Shown one piece after another: positions 1 through 5,998 of a stretch of DNA of 6,274 nt. The DNA lies in contig CALFSV010000031.1 of NCBI GenBank assembly GCA_937916485.1, positions 1 through 6,274 of the forward strand, given 5' to 3'. The notes beneath the pieces are model-generated. The model did no database searches. It was not told the DNA's origin and worked only from the letters and a program-made list of their open reading frames with translations. The DNA is from an uncultured Paracoccaceae bacterium (GTDB taxonomy: Bacteria > Pseudomonadota > Alphaproteobacteria > Rhodobacterales > Rhodobacteraceae). Within the stretch, counting starts at the first letter, position 1. Every line of letters begins with the position of its first letter. A program made the translations under genes and the position numbers.

Positions 1-12
1 CGGATGGCTCAT
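1..12 (-). CDS. Possible start of a leftward gene (first 4 codons only)
   Basis: On the minus strand an ATG at 12-10 opens a frame reading M-S-H-P before the window ends. It is preceded by a purine-rich GAGGGGG stretch (23 to 17) four bases upstream, which could serve as a ribosome binding site, and by a candidate promoter at 76-50. This would make it divergent from the IclR-type regulator, the usual arrangement for an IclR target operon. Four codons cannot identify a product, and another start further left is possible. Confidence 0.2.
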
Positions 13-49
13 GCCGCCCCCTCATCACGTCCCGTCGCGCTGCAATCGA

Positions 50-76
50 CTTATACATACTCTTTTCCATATGCAA
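50..76 (-). promoter_or_regulatory. Candidate leftward sigma-70-like promoter
   Basis: Read on the minus strand there is a TATAAG -10-like hexamer at 55-50. A TTGCAT -35-like hexamer lies at 76-71, with a short 15-base spacer; TTTTGC at 78-73 would give 17 bases but matches less well. The -35 side coincides with the palindrome at 63-78, so a bound regulator would block or contact polymerase there. It would start transcription about 30 bases before the candidate leftward start codon at 12. Assigned by eye only. Confidence 0.3.
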
Positions 77-78
77 AA
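63..78. promoter_or_regulatory. Candidate IclR-type operator (near-palindrome)
   Basis: TTTTCCATATGCAAAA is symmetric about position 70/71 with only one mismatched pair (67/74). An AT-rich palindrome of about 15 bases with a TTTCCA-like half-site is the usual form of an IclR-family operator. It overlaps the -35 side of the candidate leftward promoter. The right half also starts a second inverted repeat, TGCAAA (72-77) with TTTGCA (88-93), centred at 82/83, so two overlapping sites are possible. The link to the adjacent regulator is inferred from position and symmetry. Confidence 0.4.
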
Positions 79-88
79 TCCTTTTTAT

Positions 89-118
89 TTGCAAAAAAAT
101 CTAGCGCTGGAATGAAAT
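89..118 (+). promoter_or_regulatory. Candidate rightward promoter for the IclR-type gene
   Basis: TTGCAA at 89-94 and TGAAAT at 113-118 are separated by 18 bases; each matches four of six sigma-70 consensus positions. The -35 element lies inside the right arm of the inverted repeat at 72-93, which would allow autoregulation. An alternative -10 (AATAAT, 154-159) lacks a recognisable -35. Weak assignment. Confidence 0.22.
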
Positions 119-124
119 GTCGAT

Positions 125-134
125 CATCATGATG
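125..134. promoter_or_regulatory. Perfect 10-base palindrome CATCATGATG
   Basis: CATCATGATG is its own reverse complement and does not extend further. It lies just downstream of the candidate rightward -10 element, where a bound protein could repress the regulator gene. A palindrome of this size can arise by chance, so it is offered only as a second possible operator. Confidence 0.2.
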
Positions 135-280
135 CAGGCTCTCCCTGTCGAGGAATAATTTGTCCAGTATTGAAGCCCATGCTATCGACACGCTTGCTTG
201 GATGCCAATGCCGACCACAGGCCCGGAAAGTCCGGCAGACAGGACGTTCTCCTGCGCAAAGGCGACGAGGGATTTCGATT

Positions 281-288
281 GGGGAAGA
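281..288 (+). promoter_or_regulatory. Ribosome binding site selecting the TTG start at 293
   Basis: GGGGAAGA precedes the TTG codon at 293-295 by four bases (seven from GGGGA). The in-frame alternatives, TTG at 170 and ATG at 179, lack an equally good site at proper spacing and would add an arginine- and cysteine-containing extension not typical of IclR proteins. This site therefore decides the start chosen for the regulator. Confidence 0.6.
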
Positions 289-292
289 GACT

Positions 293-1072
293 TTGAACGA
301 CACCGCAGCCAGCACCGCCAAGCCAAAGAAGTCGGCCGCGCGTGCAGAATACAGCTCCCCCGCCGTAGACAAGGCCGTGGACATCATCGAATTTCTGGCG
401 TCGATGGAAGAGAGCGTCTCGATCACCGCAATCGCCGACGGCCTCAATCGCTCCGTCGGAGAGATCTACCGCATCGTCCTCGCCCTGGAACGCCGCAGCA
501 TCGTCAGCCGGGATCAATCCACCGACCGGTTCCGCCTGTCGCTGCGGCTCTACGATCTTGCCAACCGCTTTCCGCCAATCGAACGCCTCGTGCAGGTCGC
601 GCGGCCGGAAATGGATGCGCTAAGCAAACGCTCCAACCAATCGTGCCATCTCGCCGTAGCGGAAGAGACATTGGTTACCGTCGTGACAATGCGCGAGAGC
701 CCGCTGCCGATGCGCTACAGCGTGCGCATGGGGTCGAGTTTCGATATGTTCGAAACCAGTTCCGGGGTGGTTATTGCGGCATTTTCACCGCAAGAGCAGC
801 GCGACAGGTGGCTCAAGGCCGAAAAGCCTGCAACCCGCGCGCTCTTGCAGGAGCGCTTCGAGAGGGCCCGCGAGAACGGCTACGAGATCAGGCCCAGTGC
901 CACGGTGTCCGGGCTCGATAACATCTCGGTCCCGGTCCACTCGCAGCAAGGCAAGGTTCTTGCGGCGTTGACTGTGCCCTACCTCGCGCAGAACAAGGCA
1001 ATGCTGGACCCGAAGGCGGTTCTCGATCTTCAGCTGAAGGCGAGTGCGCGGATGATGAAGCTCTTGGGCTAA
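293..1072 (+). CDS. IclR-family transcriptional regulator
   Basis: A 259-residue cytoplasmic DNA-binding regulator, the normal length for the family. After a polar tail (1-20), residues about 22-85 form the winged helix-turn-helix: AVDKAVDIIEFLA leads into the recognition segment ITAIADGLNRSVGEIYRIV (44-62) and a wing ending at FRLSLRLYDLA. The rest is the effector-binding IclR domain. It has CHLAVAEE (118-125), a TSSGVVIAAF segment (156-165) at the place of the family's usual T-x-x-G-K-A-L-L-A, and the C-terminal ISVPVHSQQGKVLAALTV core (211-228). Lysine is absent from the TSSG segment, a departure from the common form. The start is TTG, supported by GGGGAAGA upstream; the frame is open to 170. 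Family members usually bind an aromatic or carboxylic acid effector and control a neighbouring catabolic operon. Here the likely targets are the gene diverging to the left and possibly the convergent operon. The effector cannot be inferred. Confidence 0.93.
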   Translation: MNDTAASTAKPKKSAARAEYSSPAVDKAVDIIEFLASMEESVSITAIADGLNRSVGEIYRIVLALERRSIVSRDQSTDRFRLSLRLYDLANRFPPIERLVQVARPEMDALSKRSNQSCHLAVAEETLVTVVTMRESPLPMRYSVRMGSSFDMFETSSGVVIAAFSPQEQRDRWLKAEKPATRALLQERFERARENGYEIRPSATVSGLDNISVPVHSQQGKVLAALTVPYLAQNKAMLDPKAVLDLQLKASARMMKLLG

Positions 1073-1081
1073 GGTCCGCGG

Positions 1082-1103
1082 CTGACCAGCCTTTGACGGT
1101 CAG
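1082..1103. terminator. Possible hairpin between convergent genes
   Basis: CTGACC (1082-1087) and GGTCAG (1098-1103) form a 6-base stem with a 10-base loop in the 27-base gap between the regulator stop (1072) and the lactonase stop (1100). The right arm runs into the end of the lactonase gene. No T-run follows on either strand, so it is a weak intrinsic terminator at best. Its position between two converging genes is the main reason to list it. Confidence 0.3.
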
Positions 1104-1927
1104 TCTGGCAGGTTCGTCAGGTCAATCACGGACAGATGCCAGCGCCCGAGGTTCGCGGTGTAAAGCTTGTCTCCCTTGAGCGCGATATTGGTCGGATGCG
1201 CGAGGGTGGTCGCCACCGGGTCCTCGATCAACAGCTCCAGTCCCGCCCGTTCCGACCAACGCCATATGCGGGAAGGCTCGTAGTTGGAGATCAGGATGTC
1301 GCCGTTCGCCATCACCAGAACGCCGTCTGGTACGGTCTCCAACCCCTCCGTCACAACACGCGCCGCGCCGGCAGAACCATCGGCGCCGATCGGAACGAAA
1401 CTAAGCCGCGCCTTCATGCTTTCGACGACGTAAAGGCCGCTGCGGTCCGGCGCCATGGCCATGCCATTGGCAAAGCACAGCGGTTCGGTCGTCCAGCGCC
1501 CGCCCCTTCCTGTCGCGAGATCATAGCGAAAAACCGACCCATCCGGGTCGAGCGAATCCGACACGTAGAGAAACCCGCCGGTATCGTCGACGACAGCGTA
1601 ATTCGGTACGGTAATGCCGCTGTCGGCAAAGCGGTCGCAGGCACCGGTCGTTGCGTCGTACCGAAAAACCGCCTTGTGCTTTATGTCGCAGGCAAAGCAG
1701 TTTCCCGCCGCGTCGAAGGCAATGCCCAGAAGGAAGCCCCCCGTCGACGCCATCCGTTCGATCCCTGACCCATCAGCGGCAATCCGGACGATGTCTCCCC
1801 TTTCGGTGCCGGCCCAGACAGTTCCATCCGCATGGATCGCCACACCCTCGGGGTGCGCAAGGCACGGGTCGGCGAAAATGCCGTCGAAGAAGACCGAAGC
1901 GGCAGAGGCTGGCAAAAGAGGGTTCAT
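1100..1927 (-). CDS. SMP-30/gluconolactonase/LRE-family hydrolase
   Basis: A 275-residue cytoplasmic six-bladed beta-propeller protein of normal family length, without a signal peptide. The divalent-metal ligands of SMP-30 lactonases can be placed: E27 in HPEG, N154 in CFANGMA and D201 in VPDG. N109 in VPNYAV sits where a further substrate- or metal-side asparagine is found. Repeated blade motifs (IHADGTVWAG, FDAAGNCFACD, YVSDSLDPDG, VMANGDILISN) fit the fold. The family mostly hydrolyses sugar-acid lactones (gluconolactone, xylonolactone and others), though some members act on other esters, so the substrate is open. The ATG at 1927 has a good AGGAG site (1940-1936) 8 bases upstream. The gene lies 14 bases downstream of the fused CoA-transferase homologue and is the last gene of the operon, converging with the IclR-type gene. 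A lactonase beside an SDR dehydrogenase and a mutarotase-like protein suggests opening of a lactone made by oxidation. Confidence 0.88.
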   Translation of the reverse strand: MNPLLPASAASVFFDGIFADPCLAHPEGVAIHADGTVWAGTERGDIVRIAADGSGIERMASTGGFLLGIAFDAAGNCFACDIKHKAVFRYDATTGACDRFADSGITVPNYAVVDDTGGFLYVSDSLDPDGSVFRYDLATGRGGRWTTEPLCFANGMAMAPDRSGLYVVESMKARLSFVPIGADGSAGAARVVTEGLETVPDGVLVMANGDILISNYEPSRIWRWSERAGLELLIEDPVATTLAHPTNIALKGDKLYTANLGRWHLSVIDLTNLPD

Positions 1928-1941
1928 TACAGTGGCTCCTA

Positions 1942-3702
1942 TCAGGGTCGATTGTCTCCGATGATGCGCTCAAGTGCGGCCGCGTCGCGGGCCAACACGT
2001 CATCAATGACGGCGGCTCGGTCCCGCGCGCTCACGAACTCCAGTCGGCGCAACCCGATCGGATCGACGTGGTGCCGCAGCATGTAGAGGTCGTCGTGCGT
2101 CGGCTCTACGACGGGGCAGCAATCCTCGTGAAACAGGACCTTGAACCCGGTGTTTTGCAGAATGTCCTCCCGCGTCGCGCCGGGCATGATCTCGGTCACG
2201 ACGAGCTGGCCCGCGCCATCGTCGTAGCGGAACACGCACAGGTTGGTGAACACCATCACGTCCCCCGGCCGGTAGCCCGCGGCGATGCGCGCCGCTTCGT
2301 CGTGAATGCCGCGGGCCGCACTCACCACCTCGACCGTTTCGACCAGCGCCGATGCACTGTGGCGCGGCACGTAAACGACAAAATCGCGGTGCATGTTAGC
2401 GACATCCGACATGCCGCCCTGCCCCGGCAGCCGCAATATGCCCCCCGATGGTTTGGTGATCTCGAGCGTATTGGTCCGGCCCTGCGCATCAATCTGGGCG
2501 GTGCCGACGATCTCGCTGGTGACGAAACCGCCCTGATAGGCGACCCAATAGGTGTCCTCGCCCCCGGTAAGCTGCACTGCCGAATCCACGTCCATCGCCT
2601 CGACCAGCGACAGCGACATCGGGCCTGCGGCGATGTCGACATGACCACCGCTGAGCGTTGTGATGATCATGTCGGGCGCGTGGGTCATCTTGGCAAATCG
2701 GTAGGCCACGTTGCCCAAGGGCGAAACCGCGCCCGCGCTGGCATAGCTGTTGTTGTCGAGCGTTCGGGCAATGCGCACGGCCATCACTTCCTCAATCGTC
2801 GCTGGCGCATCCATTGGCACGGCAGCGGGAAGAAATTTGTCGGCGCTGATTGCCGCGCGCGGTGCCTTTGCCGCCAACCGCAACCTGTCCGGCACGGCGT
2901 TGCCGAGCGCGTCTGCGGCGTCGCGGAGGACCTCTGCCTCAACCAGCTTGCGCAGCGCGGGCCAGTCGTTGGTGTAATAGGGCAGGCAGGAACAGGGATA
3001 GGCGCCGCCCGGCACCTCGGCGATGGCGCTGACCTTGTTGCGCGAGATCACGACACCGCGCCCGTCGCGGTTCAATTGCCCAACGGGAACGATCTCCTCG
3101 ACGGTTACCAGCACCTTGCGCGCCGCCCCGGCCTGCACCTTGTCCAAAGCATGCGCACCGTAGATTTCGACATTGCCCGAGGTATCGGCGCGGGCGGCGT
3201 GCATCAGGAACACGTCGATCTCCCGCGCCTCCACCAGCATCAGATCGCGGCCCGAGACTGGGTCCGTCCATGGCCGCAGGGCAGGGCATCTGTCAGATAC
3301 CGCAGACCCTTCGGGTTTCTGCATCGGCAGGAACGGCAAGTTCTGTTCGCGGGCGCGAAAGGCATTGATCAGCGCCAGTGCGGGCCAGTCGTTCATCGGC
3401 ACGGCGCCGCCCTCGACCGCCTTGCGAAAACGGGGGGCGAGACCGAAGATGTCGAGGCTGGAAAAGCAGATGTCGATCTGCGAAACCGACCCCGCTTCGA
3501 GCAGGAATTCCAGCGGCAGACCGCCCGCCCAGCTGAGGTAGTGCAGGTCCGCGAGTTTGCGCCCGGCAAGCTCGCGGATCATCGCCATCGGCAGACGCGC
3601 GAAATGGTGGCCGCCGATTGAGATGCAGTCACCGGAACCGACCTCGTCCATCATCGAAACCAAGGACAGAAACTGCGGTCGATTGGGTTTTACGAGGGTC
3701 AT
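1942..3702 (-). CDS. Single-chain GctA-GctB-like family I CoA-transferase homologue lacking the catalytic Glu
   Basis: A 586-residue cytoplasmic protein that joins the two subunits normally encoded by separate genes. Residues about 10-275 resemble the alpha subunit of glutaconate CoA-transferase: GDCISIGG (25-31), APRFRKAVEGG (89-99), LPFLPMQ (122-128), MHAARADTSGNVEIYG (167-182), VTVEEIV (199-205) and PGGAYPCSC (231-239). Residues about 300-585 resemble the beta subunit: VMAVRIARTL, THAPDMII (340-347), VGTAQIDAQGRTN (399-411), the glycine-rich LPGQGG (425-430), and PGDVMVFTNLCVFRYD through ILQNTGF. In GctB the nucleophilic glutamate is in ESG after the APD segment; here the residue is L350 in TLSGG. 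The alpha-side segment MEDYS of GctA reads MNDWP (103-107). Ordinary transfer through a glutamyl-CoA intermediate therefore seems unlikely; a hydrolase or ring-opening role like that of IpdAB-type relatives is possible. The start at 3702 is preferred over the upstream in-frame ATG at 3912. It overlaps the preceding stop in ATGA, has GGAAG at 3714-3710, and the upstream extension lies inside the previous gene. Confidence 0.88.
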   Translation of the reverse strand: MTLVKPNRPQFLSLVSMMDEVGSGDCISIGGHHFARLPMAMIRELAGRKLADLHYLSWAGGLPLEFLLEAGSVSQIDICFSSLDIFGLAPRFRKAVEGGAVPMNDWPALALINAFRAREQNLPFLPMQKPEGSAVSDRCPALRPWTDPVSGRDLMLVEAREIDVFLMHAARADTSGNVEIYGAHALDKVQAGAARKVLVTVEEIVPVGQLNRDGRGVVISRNKVSAIAEVPGGAYPCSCLPYYTNDWPALRKLVEAEVLRDAADALGNAVPDRLRLAAKAPRAAISADKFLPAAVPMDAPATIEEVMAVRIARTLDNNSYASAGAVSPLGNVAYRFAKMTHAPDMIITTLSGGHVDIAAGPMSLSLVEAMDVDSAVQLTGGEDTYWVAYQGGFVTSEIVGTAQIDAQGRTNTLEITKPSGGILRLPGQGGMSDVANMHRDFVVYVPRHSASALVETVEVVSAARGIHDEAARIAAGYRPGDVMVFTNLCVFRYDDGAGQLVVTEIMPGATREDILQNTGFKVLFHEDCCPVVEPTHDDLYMLRHHVDPIGLRRLEFVSARDRAAVIDDVLARDAAALERIIGDNRP

Positions 3703-4748
3703 GTCAGGTCTTCCACGCCGATCCGGTAGCGGATTGTCAGGGGCGTCCGGGGTGTCAGTCTTAGGCAAGTCGGCGTTCCGGCAGCCGATACAGGGTTGCC
3801 GCTGCGTGACAGGTCGGGCGACAGCCCGAAAGCCGAACAGATCGGTTCGATGCCGATGCAAAGGTGACGGTTGTTCCACGGCGGCGCGGAGCGTCCGCGA
3901 TTGGAGTACCACAGCAGTACGCTGGGCAGCAGGTCCGCATCCCAGTCGAAGGTGACGCGGTAGCCATCCTCGGACCCGCTCTCGCCGACGGCCATCGCAA
4001 AATGCCCGTCGATGCCGTCGAGTTGCAGGAGGTCTTCGCCGTTCGCGGCAAAGGGCAGACGGCTGGCGTCGATGGTGTCGCCGACGCGCGCCTTCACCGC
4101 GCTCAGGCTGTCGAAGGTGGTGTCCGGGGCAAAGATCGGTGCCTCCGGCTCGACCGTCAACGGGTGCGTGCGACCGACCCGAAAGCGGCCGGGCTTCAGC
4201 ACTGCGGCACCGGTCAGCGGCGGCAGGCGGAAACAGCCGTGCAGGCCGACAGGCTCACAGGTGGCGCGGCGCACGTGGATGACGAGGTCGATGTCAAGGG
4301 CTGGCGCATCCGGCACCGGGCGCACGATACGCTCCAGCCGGGCAATCGCGTGGTCATCCGGATAGTCGACGTGCAGCGCAATAGCATCCTTGTCGTTCCC
4401 GTCGAACCTCCATCTCGCGGCGGAGCTATATCCGTGGACATCCGATACCTGCGCCGCCGCCTCGATATCACCCGGCCACCCAGCGGGCCAGCTATCCGGC
4501 CCGTCCGGCGCGGGCATCGGATAGCCGAAGGGCACGCAGGGCCACTCTCCCTGCAGCCCGGCCAGCAGACCGTCCGCGCCGTCGACCGCGCTTTCCGTCA
4601 GCCACGGCGCGCTGTGAAACGGGCTGACCGATCTGCCGCCGGGCAAGGTAAAGGCGCAGGGTCCGATCATGCCGCCAAAGGCGCTGACACTGACCTCGCC
4701 GTGCTCCCAAGCCAGATGGCGCAGTGCGTCGTGAACGGCATTCCCCAT
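3699..4748 (-). CDS. Aldose-1-epimerase-like (galactose mutarotase superfamily) protein
   Basis: A 349-residue protein without a signal peptide or membrane segment. It shows spaced features of the mutarotase beta-sandwich: FGGMIGP (24-30) and SPFHSAPW (42-49) near the N-terminus, GEWPCVPFG (67-75) at the place of the G-x-P-x-x-P-x-F-G loop, and VHGYSSAARW (104-113) like the HGF-A-R-x-x-x-W segment with its substrate histidine (H105). LHGCFRLP (169-176) follows, and near the end WNNRHLCIGIEPICSAFG (291-308), whose E301 matches the catalytic Glu of the L/IEP motif. Family members interconvert sugar anomers, but many superfamily proteins bind other carbohydrates or are uncharacterised, and this one is divergent. 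The start at 4748 lies 5 bases after the CaiB/BaiF gene stop, and its TGA overlaps the next ATG by 4 bases, indicating translational coupling with the fused CoA-transferase homologue. A role in presenting one anomer of a sugar-like substrate to a dehydrogenase is inferred from the neighbours. Confidence 0.7.
   Translation of the reverse strand: MGNAVHDALRHLAWEHGEVSVSAFGGMIGPCAFTLPGGRSVSPFHSAPWLTESAVDGADGLLAGLQGEWPCVPFGYPMPAPDGPDSWPAGWPGDIEAAAQVSDVHGYSSAARWRFDGNDKDAIALHVDYPDDHAIARLERIVRPVPDAPALDIDLVIHVRRATCEPVGLHGCFRLPPLTGAAVLKPGRFRVGRTHPLTVEPEAPIFAPDTTFDSLSAVKARVGDTIDASRLPFAANGEDLLQLDGIDGHFAMAVGESGSEDGYRVTFDWDADLLPSVLLWYSNRGRSAPPWNNRHLCIGIEPICSAFGLSPDLSRSGNPVSAAGTPTCLRLTPRTPLTIRYRIGVEDLT
3710..3714 (-). 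promoter_or_regulatory. Ribosome binding site and ATGA start-stop overlap for the fused CoA-transferase homologue
   Basis: On the minus strand GGAAG (3714-3710) stands seven bases before the ATG at 3702-3700. That ATG shares the bases ATGA (3702-3699) with the stop of the mutarotase-like gene. Together these fix the start of the 586-residue protein and point to coupled translation, with roughly matched output of the two proteins. Confidence 0.6.
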
Positions 4749-4753
4749 CCCGG

Positions 4754-5980
4754 TCAGCCCCGCGCCTTGGTGTTTTCCTTCGACTGGACCGTCATGTCCC
4801 CCGAGGCAATCAGGGCCTCGATCTCGGCGGCGTCGATGCCGTGTTCGGCCAGAATATCCTGCCCATGTTGTCCAATCATCGGCGCCGGCCGGGTAATTTC
4901 AGCAGGCGTTTCGCTCATCCTGACGGCGGGTCCGACACATTTGACCGTCCCGGCAATCGGGTGCTCGTAGCTGGTCATCAGCCCCAGATGCACGACCTGC
5001 GGGTCCTGAGTCGCGCTGCGGAAATCCTTGACCTCGGCAGTCCAGACATCCGCGTCCAACAAAATCTCGAGCAGCGGATCACAATCGAAAGTCAGGGTGA
5101 CCTTGTTGACCTCTTCCCAGATCTCGTCGCGCTTGGCGTAAAGCTGATCGCGGCTGTCGTATCGCAGCAGTTCCTCCGCCCCAAGGGTGCGCATCAGATG
5201 CCCGAACGGGCTCATCGCAATGGAAACATAGCGCCCATCCCTGGTGGCATAGATCCCGAAGGGCGCTTCTGCACCCGGATGACCGATACCGGAGTTGGGA
5301 CGTTCAAAATCCTGATCGAGGTTCAGGACCGAGACATATTCCTGATTGAGATGGGCCATCATGCCGGCCATCAGGTTGACCTCGATCTTTTGACCCTTGC
5401 CGGATTTATGTCGCCAGATGATCGCCGACAGGATCGCGTAGACCATGTTCATCGCGCCAAGCTGGTCAGGCATCCCTGCTCCCAACGGCACCGGCGGTTG
5501 ATCGGCCCTGCCCGTCGCTGCCGCCACGCCGGTCAACCCCTGGATCAGCATGTCCTGACCGGGACGCGACACATAGGGCCCGCTCTCGCCGTACCCCGAG
5601 CCGGAGCAATAGATAATCCGCTCGTTCACCGCGCGGAAATCCTCGTATCCGTAGCCAAGCTTGTCCATCACGCCGGGGCGAAAATTCTGCACAACCACGT
5701 CGGCATCCTTGGCCATCTCCATGATGATCTCGTGCACACGCGGCGATTTCAGGTTTAGCGCAATGGACCGCTTGTTGCGATTCCACGACAGGAACGACGG
5801 GCTTTCGCTCCCGCCGACCCACTTGTTGAAGAACGTCATGCCACGAAACATGTCGCCGGTTCCCGCACGTTCGATCTTGACGATGTCAGCGCCCATGTCG
5901 CCCAGCAGCTGCGTGGCGAAGGGGCCCTGCAGCAGGTGACTGAAGTCGAGCACTTTGATGCCGTCGAGGGCCTTTTCCAT
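4754..5980 (-). CDS. CaiB/BaiF (family III) CoA-transferase
   Basis: A 408-residue cytoplasmic enzyme of standard family length. The N-terminus has the characteristic LDGIKVLDFSHLLQGPFATQ and LLGDMGADIVKIE (25-37), followed by NRNKRSIALNL (67-77), VVVQNFRPG (95-103), the YGESGPYVSRPGQD region (130-143) and the GLTG segment. D172 in GMPDQLGA is the candidate catalytic aspartate, which forms an aspartyl-CoA anhydride/thioester in this family. Such enzymes move CoA between carboxylic acids (formyl, oxalyl, carnitine, bile acid, succinyl-benzylsuccinate types); the acid used here cannot be told. The ATG at 5980 has GGAGA (5993-5989) 8 bases upstream. The gene lies 18 bases after the SDR stop and 5 before the mutarotase-like start, so it is inside the operon. 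It probably activates an acid intermediate to its CoA thioester. It is unrelated in fold to the second CoA-transferase homologue downstream. Confidence 0.93.
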   Translation of the reverse strand: MEKALDGIKVLDFSHLLQGPFATQLLGDMGADIVKIERAGTGDMFRGMTFFNKWVGGSESPSFLSWNRNKRSIALNLKSPRVHEIIMEMAKDADVVVQNFRPGVMDKLGYGYEDFRAVNERIIYCSGSGYGESGPYVSRPGQDMLIQGLTGVAAATGRADQPPVPLGAGMPDQLGAMNMVYAILSAIIWRHKSGKGQKIEVNLMAGMMAHLNQEYVSVLNLDQDFERPNSGIGHPGAEAPFGIYATRDGRYVSIAMSPFGHLMRTLGAEELLRYDSRDQLYAKRDEIWEEVNKVTLTFDCDPLLEILLDADVWTAEVKDFRSATQDPQVVHLGLMTSYEHPIAGTVKCVGPAVRMSETPAEITRPAPMIGQHGQDILAEHGIDAAEIEALIASGDMTVQSKENTKARG

Positions 5981-5998
5981 TTTGTGGATCTCCGCGGG

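Larger units (their letters stand above)
13..292. promoter_or_regulatory. Intergenic regulatory region upstream of the IclR-type gene
   Basis: This roughly 280-base stretch holds no convincing gene. Its part from about 50 to 120 is clearly more AT-rich than the rest of the window. It contains a 16-base near-palindrome (63-78), a wider TGCAAA/TTTGCA inverted repeat (72-77 and 88-93), a 10-base perfect palindrome (125-134), and candidate promoters in both directions. Open frames crossing it either run into the regulator out of frame or encode arginine-rich sequence with no family resemblance. It is best read as a divergent promoter/operator region, with a leader of about 165-175 bases if the rightward promoter near 89-118 is used. 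Confidence 0.6.

Noticed and set aside
160..921. A 253-codon plus-strand frame overlapping the IclR-type gene
   Set aside because: It is out of frame with the conserved regulator over most of its length and strongly Arg-rich. A GAGGAATAA stretch before its TTG is not enough to support it.
1651..3621. A 656-codon open frame on the plus strand opposite the CoA-transferase homologue
   Set aside because: It lies antisense to two well-supported genes. Its product is rich in His, Arg and Gln and shows no recognisable family; it is a by-product of GC-rich codon use on the other strand. Its equal length to the extended minus frame (1942-3912) is a coincidence.
3703..3912. N-terminal extension of the CoA-transferase homologue from the ATG at 3912
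   Set aside because: The extra 70 residues lie entirely within the mutarotase-like gene in another frame, are arginine- and proline-rich, and match no part of GctA. The ATGA overlap and ribosome site at 3702 explain the start better.
3864..4970. A 368-codon plus-strand open frame
   Set aside because: It is antisense to the mutarotase-like gene and the end of the CaiB/BaiF gene, with low-information composition and no family motifs.
4724..5758. A 344-codon plus-strand open frame
   Set aside because: It is the antisense shadow of the CaiB/BaiF gene, whose own conserved motifs fix the coding strand.
1942..5980. Possible frameshift or pseudogene in the operon
   Set aside because: All four complete operon genes are full length with family landmarks from end to end and good start signals. 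The missing Glu in the CoA-transferase homologue is a substitution within an intact frame, not decay.
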